This document shows positions 16,061 through 23,811 of a stretch of 64,000 bases of DNA, piece by piece. The number at the start of each line of letters is the position of its first letter. The stretch's first letter is position 1. This stretch comes from Corynebacterium sp. CNCTC7651 (GTDB taxonomy: Bacteria > Actinomycetota > Actinomycetes > Mycobacteriales > Mycobacteriaceae), in the NCBI RefSeq assembly GCF_021496665.1, contig NZ_CP071246.1:1-64000 (forward strand), in the 5' to 3' direction. Below the pieces are notes generated by a model. The model saw only the letters and a list, made by a program, of their open reading frames with translations, made no database searches and was not told where the DNA came from. Made by a program: the position numbers and the translations under genes.

Positions 16061-17770
16061 CTAGCCCATGAAGCCGGCGCCCTTGCGCCATGTCAGCGAC
16101 ACCGCGGGCCGGACGGGGGAGAGGGGTTCCAGGATGTTGTCCACGCGCAGCCACTCGGCGACTACTTCGTCGGGCGTGATTGTCACCAAGGAATACCCGT
16201 GCGTGTCCAGCGCGCAGTGGCGCAGGCTCGGATTAGCGGCGTACATGTAGCTCACGGCGGTGCCCATGAGTGGCCCGCCGTTACGCAGGCCCAAACTGTC
16301 GGTCACGTTCGGGGCGGTGATGGAGGCGCAGACGATTTCGCAGCCGATCTCGGAACCGTCGTGAAGCACGGTGTGCCCCCACTCGGTGTGGATGTCCCCG
16401 GTGAGGAAGATCGGGGACTTGCCCAGCCGCCCCAGGGTGTTCAGCAGGCGGCGGCGCTCGAAATCGTAGCCGTCCCACTGGTCGCCGTTGAGCGGCAGCT
16501 CGTCGATTGCGGGGACCTGCGCGTGGGAGCTGAGGATGTTGGAGGACAGCGCTTTCGCGATCGGTCGCGTCTTGGGGTTCTGCATCACGGCGCCCAGGCG
16601 CATGGGGGAGAACATCACCGAGTTGCCCAGCGCGTTCCACTTCGCGCGCGAGCGCTCGAGCGTGTCAATGAGCCAGTTGTACTGTTCCGAGCCGAGCATG
16701 GTGCGCGCGTCGCCGGGTTGGCGCGACCCGCCGCGCCAGAATTCGACGTCGCGGAACGTGCGCAGATCCATGATGGTCAACTCCACCAGGTCGCCGAAGG
16801 TGAAGGAGCGGTAGATGCGCCCCTCGCTGGACGGGTTGGCTACGCGCACCGGCATCCACTCGTAGTAGGCGCGCACGGCGGCGTCGCGGCGGGTGAGATA
16901 TTCGCCTTCGTGCTGGTGGTGGTTTTCGGCGCCTTCGCGCCAGGTGTTGTTGGCAATCTCGTGGTCGTCCCACACCACAATCCACGGCATGGCCGCGTGC
17001 GCGTTCTTCAGCGCGGGGTCGGTGCGGTAGCGGCCGTAGCGGGTGCGGTAATCCTCCAGCGACACGATCTCGTGCGCGGGTGCGTGCAGCCGCACGGGGC
17101 CGAAGCCGGAGTACTGGTACTGCGCGTACTCGTAGATGTAGTCCCCCAGGAACACGGTCAGGTCCACGTCCCCGGCCCAGCCGCGTTCCGCCAGGTCAGC
17201 GTACGCGGAGAAGAAGCCGGACTCCCAGTTCGCGCAGCTCGCCACTGCCCATTTTTGCTTCTCGACGTTCGCCCCAACCGGCGCCGTCTTCGTCCTCCCC
17301 GTCGGCGACACCGCACCCAGGTGGGGCCCTTGCGTGACGACGAAACGGTAGAAATACACCGTCCCCGGATTCAGTCCCCGCACGTCGACGTGGATGGTGT
17401 GGTCACGCTCCGGCGTCGAGGTGGTGTCGCCGGTTTGGACGATGCGGGCGAAGTCCGGGTCGGCCGCAATTTCCCAGCGCACGGGGGTCGGTGCGCCGAG
17501 GGTGCTGCCGGGCCACGCGGTGTCGTCCGGGGTGATGCGCGTCCAGATGATCACCGCGTCCGGCAGCGGGTCGCCGGAGGCCACGCCGTGCACGAACGGC
17601 AGCGGCGGCAGCTCCATCTCCGCGAGCGGGGCGCGCGACGGCGCCGGCAGCGAGCTTTGCGCCCACGCCTGCGTGACGACGCCCGTTCCAACCGCCCCCG
17701 TCGCCACAGCAGTCGTGCGCAAGAAGCCGCGGCGGGTAAAGGAGCGAGTCACGCCCATATATTCAGCCAC
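16061..17770 (-). CDS. phoD: PhoD-type alkaline phosphatase/phosphodiesterase (Tat exported)
   Basis: A roughly 569-residue metallophosphoesterase that releases phosphate from mono- and diesters outside the membrane. The N-terminus carries a Tat signal, SFTRRGFLRTTAVATGAVGTG, with the twin arginines. An Ig-like PhoD_N domain follows (VHGVASGDPLPDAVIIWTRI). The catalytic domain has FLGDYIYEYAQYQ, WDDHEIANN and FLTGDIHTEW, the metal-ligand motifs of the family. The start is either the GTG used here or the ATG 12 bp downstream; neither has a strong ribosome site. A second, PhoA-type phosphatase lies at the end of the window. Calcium/iron dependence is inferred from the family. Confidence 0.88.
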   Translation of the reverse strand: MAEYMGVTRSFTRRGFLRTTAVATGAVGTGVVTQAWAQSSLPAPSRAPLAEMELPPLPFVHGVASGDPLPDAVIIWTRITPDDTAWPGSTLGAPTPVRWEIAADPDFARIVQTGDTTSTPERDHTIHVDVRGLNPGTVYFYRFVVTQGPHLGAVSPTGRTKTAPVGANVEKQKWAVASCANWESGFFSAYADLAERGWAGDVDLTVFLGDYIYEYAQYQYSGFGPVRLHAPAHEIVSLEDYRTRYGRYRTDPALKNAHAAMPWIVVWDDHEIANNTWREGAENHHQHEGEYLTRRDAAVRAYYEWMPVRVANPSSEGRIYRSFTFGDLVELTIMDLRTFRDVEFWRGGSRQPGDARTMLGSEQYNWLIDTLERSRAKWNALGNSVMFSPMRLGAVMQNPKTRPIAKALSSNILSSHAQVPAIDELPLNGDQWDGYDFERRRLLNTLGRLGKSPIFLTGDIHTEWGHTVLHDGSEIGCEIVCASITAPNVTDSLGLRNGGPLMGTAVSYMYAANPSLRHCALDTHGYSLVTITPDEVVAEWLRVDNILEPLSPVRPAVSLTWRKGAGFMG

Positions 17771-17863
17771 CGGCCCGCAATTCGCAGTGCCAGTGGCGCA
17801 AGTTTGGGCAGGTTTCGCCCGGTGTTTAGGTGGAGTTCACCCAGGTTGTGAAAACCCGAGTTG

Positions 17864-18361
17864 CTAGTCCAGGGCCTCGCGGGTTGCCAAGGTAGCGTCG
17901 ATACGCAAAAGCCCCGAACCGTCGGCGCCGACGAGCTCGAGCTGGTCCACGATGGTGCCCACGGTTGCCTCCTCCTCGATCTGCTCGGTGAGGAACCAGT
18001 TGAGCAGGCCGCGGGACTCGAGATCGCCGACCTCGTCCGCCACGCGCGTGATGTTGCGGATCTGCTCGGAGACCTTCTGCTCGTGCGCCAGCGCCGCGCG
18101 GAACGCGTCAAGCGGGTTGTGCACCTCCGGCACATCCACCTCAATGTTCAGCGGGTGCACGTGCTCACCGCGGTCCAGCAGGTGCTGCGCGAACTTCTGC
18201 GCGTGCTCCAGTTCCTCCTGCGCCTGCGCGACGAACCAGGTGCACAGGCCCGGGAAAGAGTGCGCGTCCATCTCATTGGCCAGGTGGCGGTAGATGTAGG
18301 CGGCGGCGTACTCATTGGTGACCTGCTGGTTGATCAGGTCTCTCAGCTGTTCGTTGATCAC
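17864..18361 (-). CDS. ftn: Ferritin (non-haem, FTN type)
   Basis: A 165-residue four-helix ferritin that oxidises and stores iron. Ferroxidase ligands are visible in VTNEYAAAYIYRHLANEMD (Glu17-region and Tyr24-region), QEELEHAQKFAQHL (ExxH) and FLTEQIEEEATVG. No haem-ligand methionine of bacterioferritin is seen in the usual place. The GTG start follows AAAGGAGAT at a good distance; the open frame upstream has no such site. The gene is upstream of phoD on the same strand with a 93-bp gap. I see no clear DtxR operator but did not search exhaustively. Confidence 0.88.
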   Translation of the reverse strand: MINEQLRDLINQQVTNEYAAAYIYRHLANEMDAHSFPGLCTWFVAQAQEELEHAQKFAQHLLDRGEHVHPLNIEVDVPEVHNPLDAFRAALAHEQKVSEQIRNITRVADEVGDLESRGLLNWFLTEQIEEEATVGTIVDQLELVGADGSGLLRIDATLATREALD

Positions 18362-18511
18362 TGCTATCTCCTTTGGATGTGTGGGGTGGATGCGTGGGCG
18401 CATCTGACGGGACGCCCGAAATTTCGTGGAATCGCGTGCTGCTTATTCTACGGGCCCGCTCGCAGTCGCTTCCGCTATCGGCTGTAGAGCCCCGAGAACT
18501 TTGCAAGAACG

Positions 18512-18550
18512 CCGAAACCGGCACTCTCCCGAGGGGAATGCCGGTTTCGG
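18512..18550 (-). terminator. Perfect 12-bp hairpin, the original terminator of tRNA-Ser(GGA)
   Basis: CCGAAACCGGCA and TGCCGGTTTCGG pair perfectly. On the minus strand it immediately follows the 16-bp copy of the tRNA-Ser 3' end at 18553-18568. I infer that it terminated the tRNA gene before the IS insertion separated them by 3 kb. Confidence 0.7.
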
Positions 18551-18552
18551 AT

Positions 18553-18568
18553 TTTGCGGAGGATGTGG
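18553..18568. repeat. 16-bp direct repeat, left copy (tRNA-Ser 3' end)
   Basis: TTTGCGGAGGATGTGG is identical to 21550-21565 inside the intact tRNA-Ser(GGA). The two copies abut the TGTC/GACA ends of the IS481-type element, so this is best read as its target-site duplication. Confidence 0.85.
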
Positions 18569-18597
18569 TGTCTGGGTTCACGACATATTTGACACGG

Positions 18598-18605
18598 TGT
18601 GCCTG
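18598..18605. repeat. 8-bp target duplication TGTGCCTG, right side of the IS256-type element
   Basis: Identical to 20047-20054 on the other side of the element. IS256-family elements typically duplicate 8-9 bp. Confidence 0.8.
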
Positions 18606-20046
18606 GAGAGTGTCCGATTGTTTGTGTGCGGGGGCTTGGTTTACACGTAGTCCGCGAACCGGTCGGGGTATGCCACGGCTAGTTGGTTGATGGCTTGTTT
18701 CCACCCGGTGGCTTTCGCCCCTTCAGTATAGCCGTTGCACTCAGTTGCCCGTTTCGCCTTCTTCGCACGCTGGGCGGCACGCTTGCCTTCGATGTTGCAG
18801 ATCATCAACCACAGCGTCTTCAGCGCCGCAGTGTCGTTCGGGAACTGGCCCCGGTTGCGGGTGGCTTTCCGCAATTCCGCGTTGAGCGACTCGATGGAGT
18901 TCGTGGTGTAGAGCACCCGGCGGGCTGCCGGCGGGAACTGCAGAAACGGCACGAACCGATCCCACGCGTCGCGCCATACCTTCACCGACTGGGGGTAGCG
19001 CCGCCCAAGTTCAGATGCTTCGAACGCGTCTAGGGCGGCGCGCGCGGTGTCTTCGTTGGGTGCGGTGTAGACCTCCCGCAGTGCGCTGGAGACGGGTTTG
19101 CGGTCCTGGTAGGACACCCACCTGTTCGCCGCCCGAATCAGGTGCACGATACAGGTCTGCACCATGGAACTCGGCCAGGTTGCCTCCACCGCCTCGGGCA
19201 GGCCCTTGAGCCCGTCGCAGCAGACGATGAACACGTCCTGCACCCCACGGTTTGCAAGGTCAGCGCACACGGACGCCCAGAATGCGGCACCTTCGGTATC
19301 GGCGATCCACAAGCCCAGGATGTGTTTGATGCCGTCCATGTCCACACCGACGGCCATGTAGCAGGACTTGTTGACCACGCGGTGGCCGTCGCGGATCTTG
19401 ACCCGCAACGCGTCGAGGAAGATCACCGGGTAGAACTCATCTAACTGGCGGTTCTGCCAGATCATCACCTCATCGAGCACCGCGTCGGTGATCGTGCTGA
19501 TGGTATCCGGGCTCATATCCACACCCAGGGTGGTTGCAAGGTGATGCTGGATATCGCGCACGGTTATCCCACCCGCGTACAGGGAGATGATCATGTCATC
19601 GAGCTCGGTGAGCCGGCGAGCGCCCTTGGGCACCATCTGCGGCCGGAACGTGCCCGCCCGATCCCTGGGCACGGTCACTTCCAGCGGACCGTAGCCGGAA
19701 TCCACGGTCTTGGTGTACGACCCATTGCGGTGGTTACCACCACCCCGGGCATCGACCTGGGCTTTGGCTTTGCGGTCGGAGTGCTCGTAGCCCAAATGAG
19801 CATCCATCTCCGCCTGCAGGCCAGCGTTGATCGATGCTTGTAGAAGACCCTTCACCAGCTCGCTGGCGTCATCGGTGGAGGTGGAGAGCTCCCCGATGAG
19901 CTTAGCGAGCTCGGGGTTATTCATCAGCTTCTCGCTGATCGCGTTGACCCTCGACGGGTCATAGCCTTTCTTTGGTGACACCGTAGTCATTATCGGTGAA
20001 ACTCCATTCAGATCAGAGCCTCACACACAAAACTCCTGACACCCTC
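18606..20046 (-). mobile_element. IS256-family insertion sequence (1441 bp)
   Basis: The ends GAGAGTGTCCG... (18606 inward) and GAGGGTGTCAG... (20046 inward on the other strand) form an imperfect inverted repeat of about 28 bp with the shared core TTTGTGTG. The 8-bp duplication TGTGCCTG flanks the element exactly. It contains a single intact transposase and is therefore probably recent. Confidence 0.85.
18641..19990 (-). CDS. IS256-family (mutator-type) transposase
   Basis: A 449-residue DDE transposase. The N-terminus carries the family's LVKGLLQASINAGLQAEMDAHLGYE segment. Catalytic residues are seen in VIFLDALRVKIRDG (first Asp), IVCCDGLKGLPEAV (second Asp) and TNSIESLNAELRKATR (Glu). The conserved MVQTCIVHLIRAANRWV region is present. 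It is full length with no frameshift. It is oriented opposite to the IS481-type transposase and has a higher A/T content at its ends than its neighbours. Confidence 0.93.
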   Translation of the reverse strand: MTTVSPKKGYDPSRVNAISEKLMNNPELAKLIGELSTSTDDASELVKGLLQASINAGLQAEMDAHLGYEHSDRKAKAQVDARGGGNHRNGSYTKTVDSGYGPLEVTVPRDRAGTFRPQMVPKGARRLTELDDMIISLYAGGITVRDIQHHLATTLGVDMSPDTISTITDAVLDEVMIWQNRQLDEFYPVIFLDALRVKIRDGHRVVNKSCYMAVGVDMDGIKHILGLWIADTEGAAFWASVCADLANRGVQDVFIVCCDGLKGLPEAVEATWPSSMVQTCIVHLIRAANRWVSYQDRKPVSSALREVYTAPNEDTARAALDAFEASELGRRYPQSVKVWRDAWDRFVPFLQFPPAARRVLYTTNSIESLNAELRKATRNRGQFPNDTAALKTLWLMICNIEGKRAAQRAKKAKRATECNGYTEGAKATGWKQAINQLAVAYPDRFADYV

Positions 20047-20054
20047 TGTGCCTG
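20047..20054. repeat. 8-bp target duplication TGTGCCTG, left side of the IS256-type element
   Basis: Partner of 18598-18605, immediately outside the GAGGGTGTC end. Confidence 0.8.
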
Positions 20055-20067
20055 CGGCGATGGTTGT

Positions 20068-20163
20068 GATGCTTGACAGGTGAGCCGGGACATCCTTGAC
20101 ACTTAGGCCTGCCTCGCTTCGACGGGTGATGGTTGACAGGTGAGTCGGGACATACTTGACACT
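20068..20163. repeat. Two subterminal transposase-site repeats of the IS481-type element
   Basis: Two 36-bp copies (20068-20103 and 20128-20163) share TTGACAGGTGAGYCGGGACA followed by TMCTTGACACT, 24 bp apart. They match inverted copies at the right end. Multiple end repeats suggest several transposase-binding sites or older, shorter element ends. Confidence 0.7.
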
Positions 20164-20264
20164 GCCGTCCGCATTTGGGCCCCGCACACAAACACCCAGA
20201 CACCCTCTGGCCCGGGTGGGCGTGGCGCGGCAGGAAGACAGATCCGCCGCGCCATCGTTGGCCA

Positions 20265-21452
20265 ATGAACAGCCCCAACCGCAACCTCGCCATCGTCAAA
20301 GCCGTGCGCGACCAAGGCGAACCCGTCGCTAAAGTCGCCGCACGATTCGGCATCTCCCGCCAGCGCGTCTACCAAATCCTGTACAAGTACGACGCTGGCG
20401 GGCCCGAGGCGATTGCGCCTAAAACCCGCGCCCCGCACACCCACCCACAAGCAGTGCCGAAAACGCTGCGCAACCACATCATCGACATGCGCAAAGAGCT
20501 GGTGAAATCCGGCCTAGACGCAGGCCCCGACACCATCGCCTTTCACCTCGAGCAGCAAGGAATGCGAGTGCCGTCCACATCCACGATCCGCCGCATCCTC
20601 ACCGACGCCGGCCTCGTCACACCGCAACCGAAGAAGAAACCGCGCAGCGCCTACATCAGATTCGAAGCCGCCATGCCCAACGAATGCTGGCAAGCAGACA
20701 TCACCCACCTCTACCTCATCGACGGCACCCGCATCGAAGTCCTCGACTTCCTCGACGACCACTCCCGCTACCTGCTATCCATCACCGCCAAACACGCCTT
20801 CACGGGCACCGCCGTCGCCGCCGAACTCGAGCGCCTCATCACCATCTACGGTCCACCAGCATCCACCCTCACCGACAACGGCCTCGTCTTCACCGCCCGC
20901 CTAGCCGGAGCCAAAGGAGGGCGCAACGCCTTCGAAAAAACCCTCAACCACCACCGCATACAGCAGAAAAACGGCCGCCCAGGACACCCCCAAACCCAAG
21001 GCAAAATCGAACGCTTCCACCAAACCCTCAAAAAATGGATAGCCGCCAAACCCCCAGCTGAAACCCTGCCCCAACTCCAGCGCTACCTCGATGAATTCGC
21101 CGACTACTACAACACCACCCGCCCCCACCGAGCACTCGGCAGAAAAACCCCCGAACAGGCCTACACCACCGGCCCGAAAGCCGAACCCAACGACAACCCC
21201 AAAGAAGAATGGCGAATCAGAAACGACATCGTCACCCCAGGCGGCAAAGTCACCGTCCGCTACGCCGGCAAACTCTACCAACTCGGCATCAGCCGCAAAT
21301 ACGCCGGCGAACCCGTCCTCATGGTCATCACCGACAACCACATCACCACATCACTGAAAGAAACCGGCGAGATCATCACCGAGCACTACATCGACACATC
21401 CCGCAACTACCAAAAACCATATTGGAAACACGGCCAACCACCCCTGACCTAA
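20265..21452 (+). CDS. IS481-family transposase
   Basis: A 395-residue integrase-core (DDE) transposase. An N-terminal helix-turn-helix reads VAKVAARFGISRQRVYQILYK. The rve-type core has NECWQADITHLYLIDG (Asp), STLTDNGLVFTARLAG (Asp) and GHPQTQGKIERFHQTLKKW (Glu). A C-terminal domain with KVTVRYAGKLYQLGISRKYAG follows. Codon usage favours A/C-ending codons and long runs of C and A unlike the host genes around it, a sign of foreign origin. The ATG is chosen over upstream codons because it begins the conserved domain. Confidence 0.92.
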   Translation: MNSPNRNLAIVKAVRDQGEPVAKVAARFGISRQRVYQILYKYDAGGPEAIAPKTRAPHTHPQAVPKTLRNHIIDMRKELVKSGLDAGPDTIAFHLEQQGMRVPSTSTIRRILTDAGLVTPQPKKKPRSAYIRFEAAMPNECWQADITHLYLIDGTRIEVLDFLDDHSRYLLSITAKHAFTGTAVAAELERLITIYGPPASTLTDNGLVFTARLAGAKGGRNAFEKTLNHHRIQQKNGRPGHPQTQGKIERFHQTLKKWIAAKPPAETLPQLQRYLDEFADYYNTTRPHRALGRKTPEQAYTTGPKAEPNDNPKEEWRIRNDIVTPGGKVTVRYAGKLYQLGISRKYAGEPVLMVITDNHITTSLKETGEIITEHYIDTSRNYQKPYWKHGQPPLT

Positions 21453-21549
21453 AAACAACAAAACCGGCACCCTGGAAAACCAAAAACCAGAGCGCCGGTT
21501 TGTCCACCATGTCGCGACTCACATGTCAAGCATGTCGCGACTGATGACA

Positions 21550-21565
21550 TTTGCGGAGGATGTGG
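21550..21565. repeat. 16-bp direct repeat, right copy (within tRNA-Ser)
   Basis: TTTGCGGAGGATGTGG forms the 3' end of the functional tRNA-Ser(GGA) and matches 18553-18568. Confidence 0.85.
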
Positions 21566-21639
21566 GATTTGAACCCACGAGGGTATTGCTACCCGCACGC
21601 GTTCCAGGCGTGTGACATAGGCCGCTAGTCGAATCCTCC
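21554..21639 (-). tRNA. tRNA-Ser (anticodon GGA)
   Basis: A class II tRNA on the minus strand with acceptor GGAGGAT/ATCCTCC, a long variable arm and T-arm TGGGTTCAAATCCCA. The anticodon GGA lies at 21603-21605 (complement). The terminal CCA is not fully encoded (GCA follows the acceptor stem). Its 3' end is contributed by the duplicated bases of the adjacent IS, yet the fold is intact. Confidence 0.93.
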
Positions 21640-21777
21640 AGTCAAACACTCCCGACACCGCCGAAGCGGCACCGTTTGTATCGGAGGGATACTTTAGCCC
21701 ACCACCCCGCGCAGAAACAAAACGCGTGCCCAGCAGTGGCGCGCGGGCGGGTTTTGGCCCGGCGACAAACCACGGGC

Positions 21778-21783
21778 TACAGT
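21778..21783 (+). promoter_or_regulatory. -10 element (TACAGT) of the SRP RNA gene
   Basis: TACAGT is placed so that transcription would begin about 21790, at the base of the SRP RNA stem. Confidence 0.45.
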
Positions 21784-21787
21784 GTGG

Positions 21788-21880
21788 GGCAGGATCCCAC
21801 GCGGTGCTTATCTTGTGAACTCCCCCAGGGCGGGAACGCAGCAAGGGTCAGCGAGCTCTGGCAGGTGCGTGGGGTCCCTT
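21788..21880 (+). ncRNA. ffs: Signal recognition particle 4.5S-type RNA
   Basis: The universally conserved SRP domain IV is visible: CCCCCAGGGCGGGAACGCAGC followed by AAGGGTCAGCGAGCTCTGG. A terminal stem pairs GGATCCCACGC with GCGTGGGGTCC. A T-rich tract (CCCTTTATTTTT) follows and should terminate transcription. The RNA works with Ffh in co-translational targeting. The end points are approximate to a few bases. Confidence 0.9.
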
Positions 21881-21948
21881 TATTTTTGACCGCGCCCGTG
21901 CGGCTGGTGCGCGCGGAGGCCGCGTTGCCGCGGGTAACATCGGCAACC

Positions 21949-23277
21949 ATGGCCACCCTGAATGAACTCAACCAGCAGGACTTTGATGCCCTCGCGCAGG
22001 ATGTGCGCAATCGTTATGAGGAGCTCAAGGCGAAGAACCTCAACCTGGACCTCACCCGCGGTAAGCCGTCGAGTGAGCAGCTTGATTTCTCGGACGACCT
22101 CCTCGCGCTGCCGGGCAAGGACAACTACCGCACCAAGGCGGGCGTTGACGTGCGCAATTACGGCGGGCTGGACGGTATCGCGGATATCCGCGAGATCTGG
22201 GCCGAGGTGCTTGGCGTGCCGGTGGACAACCTGATCGCTGGTGATTCCTCCTCGCTGAACATCATGTTTGACCTCATCTCGTTCGCGTTCGCCTTCGGCA
22301 CGAATGATTCGCCGCGGCCGTGGCGCGAGGAGGACACCGTCAAGTGGCTGTGCCCGGTGCCGGGCTATGACCGCCACTTCGCCATCACGGAGCAGTTCGG
22401 TTTCGAAATGATTCCGGTGCCGATGATGGATGAGGGGCCGGATCTGGCTGTCGTCGAAAAGCATGCCCAAGATCCGCAGGTCAAGGGTATGTGGTGTGTG
22501 CCAATCTTCGGCAACCCCACGGGCGTGGTGTACTCGGACGCCACCATCGAGCGCCTCGCCGCGCTCCCCGCCGCTGCCCCGGACTTCCGCATTATCTGGG
22601 ACAACGCGTACGCGGTGCACACGCTTGACGACGATTTCCCGAACAACCCCAACGTCATCAAACTCGCCGCCGAGCAGGGCAACCCGAACCGCTTCTGGTA
22701 CATGAGCTCCACGTCCAAGATCACCCACGCGGGTTCCGGCGTGAGCTTCTTCGCGTCCAGCGAGGAGAACCTGGAGTGGTACCGCTCCATCGCGAACATT
22801 CGCGGCATCGGCCCGAACAAGGAGAACCAGCTGGCGCACGCGATGCTGCTGCACGACGCGGAAGGTGTGCGCGCGCTGATGCGCAAGCACGCGGCGTCGC
22901 TCGCGCCGAAGTTCGCGGCGGTGATTGAGATCCTGCGCAACCGCCTGGGTGAGTACGGCGTCGCGGAGTGGACGGAGCCGAAGGGCGGCTACTTCATTTC
23001 GCTGAACGTGGTGCCGGGCACGGCCACGCGCGTGTGGGAGCTGGCGAAGGAGGCCGGCATCAACCTCACCAAGGCGGGCAGCGCGTTCCCGCACGGCGTG
23101 GATCCGGACAACACGAACATCCGCCTCGCGCCGTCGCTGCCGCCGTTGGATGAGGTCGCGGAGGCCATGGACGGCGTAGCTACCTGCGTGCTGCTCGCCG
23201 CGGTGGAGCGGCGCGAGGGCTCGGCCGACGCCGGCGCGCAGGGCGTGGAGCACGCCGAGGAAGGAGCTGAGCGCTAG
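21949..23277 (+). CDS. aspT: Aspartate aminotransferase (AspT, subgroup Ic)
   Basis: A 442-residue PLP enzyme that converts oxaloacetate and glutamate to aspartate and 2-oxoglutarate, feeding lysC and asd farther on. The N-terminus LNLDLTRGKPSSEQLDFSD is typical of the corynebacterial AspT group. The PLP lysine lies in YMSSTSKITHAGSG, preceded by IIWDNAYAVH and IFGNPTGVVY. A C-terminal extension after residue 415 is acidic and alanine-rich. The ATG start follows the SRP RNA terminator; no strong Shine-Dalgarno sequence is seen. In C. glutamicum the orthologue is the main aspartate aminotransferase and lies in the same position upstream of dnaX. Confidence 0.92.
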   Translation: MATLNELNQQDFDALAQDVRNRYEELKAKNLNLDLTRGKPSSEQLDFSDDLLALPGKDNYRTKAGVDVRNYGGLDGIADIREIWAEVLGVPVDNLIAGDSSSLNIMFDLISFAFAFGTNDSPRPWREEDTVKWLCPVPGYDRHFAITEQFGFEMIPVPMMDEGPDLAVVEKHAQDPQVKGMWCVPIFGNPTGVVYSDATIERLAALPAAAPDFRIIWDNAYAVHTLDDDFPNNPNVIKLAAEQGNPNRFWYMSSTSKITHAGSGVSFFASSEENLEWYRSIANIRGIGPNKENQLAHAMLLHDAEGVRALMRKHAASLAPKFAAVIEILRNRLGEYGVAEWTEPKGGYFISLNVVPGTATRVWELAKEAGINLTKAGSAFPHGVDPDNTNIRLAPSLPPLDEVAEAMDGVATCVLLAAVERREGSADAGAQGVEHAEEGAER

Positions 23278-23278
23278 C

Positions 23279-23800
23279 GTGACCGGCGACGACATTGTTG
23301 CTTGGATCGATTCCCTCTTCCCGGGCGTGCGGCTCACGCTTTTCGACGGCCTCCCAGTCGCCACCTCGAAGCACAACGGCGTGCCGGTGGCGGTGACGGC
23401 GGGTTTTTCAAACGTCGATAGTGGCCTGCGCCTGGACGGGGACGAGGCGACGCACGTGCGCTGCGAGCTTGCCGTGCGCGGCAACGTGGATCCGTTCACG
23501 CTGAGCTCCACGGTGGTGCGGGCGGCGCGCGAAATCGCCGCGCTGGGCATCCCCGCACAGCCCGGGGTTTTGCTGGAGGGGCTCGCCGCGGGCAAGGTCC
23601 GGCACGGGTGGCTGCGGGAGCCCTTGCTTTTCGACGCCGGCACACCCCACCTCAAAGAACCCGGCCAAATCACCCTCCTTCTGGAGCTTGTCCTGCTTAC
23701 CGACGATGAATTTTCCATCGCCTCAGAGCAGGGCCCCGACGTGCTGCAGCGCCGCCTGCGCCGCCGTGGAGTCGATGTGACGGACTGGTACCGCGACTAA
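23279..23800 (+). CDS. SUFU-domain-like protein of unknown role
   Basis: A 173-residue soluble protein starting with GTG directly after the aspT stop, so probably the second gene of an operon. The C-terminal stretch PGQITLLLELVLLTDDEFSIASEQG followed by VLQRRLRRRGVDVTDWYRD resembles the end of suppressor-of-fused (SUFU) domain proteins. In bacteria these are often linked to toxin immunity or unknown functions. No catalytic motif is visible. The family assignment is from pattern memory and moderately uncertain. No toxin gene lies nearby, so an immunity role is not supported here. Confidence 0.6.
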   Translation: MTGDDIVAWIDSLFPGVRLTLFDGLPVATSKHNGVPVAVTAGFSNVDSGLRLDGDEATHVRCELAVRGNVDPFTLSSTVVRAAREIAALGIPAQPGVLLEGLAAGKVRHGWLREPLLFDAGTPHLKEPGQITLLLELVLLTDDEFSIASEQGPDVLQRRLRRRGVDVTDWYRD

Positions 23801-23811
23801 GCTCTGACGGC

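Larger units (their letters stand above)
18569..21549 (+). mobile_element. IS481-type element interrupted by an IS256-type element
   Basis: The ends read TGTC...TTGACA on the left (18569-18594) and TGTC...TTGACA on the complementary strand at the right (21524-21549), an imperfect inverted repeat of about 26 bp. Immediately outside is the 16-bp duplication. Removing the inner IS256-type element and its 8-bp duplication leaves an element of about 1532 bp carrying the transposase at 20265-21452. Related subterminal motifs recur at 20068-20103 and 20128-20163 on the left and around 21500-21526 on the right. The insertion is at the very 3' end of tRNA-Ser(GGA), and the duplication restores the gene. 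Confidence 0.75.

Noticed and set aside
15998..17851. A 617-codon plus-strand frame opposite phoD
   Set aside because: Antisense shadow; the minus-strand PhoD has clear catalytic motifs and a Tat signal.
18553..21565. The 16-bp repeats as attL/attR of an integrative element
   Set aside because: There is no integrase between them, and the repeats abut the exact inverted ends of an IS481-type element, so a target duplication is the simpler reading.
23279..23800. SUFU-like protein as a toxin immunity gene
   Set aside because: No toxin or secretion gene is nearby, and the protein sits in an operon with aspT and dnaX.
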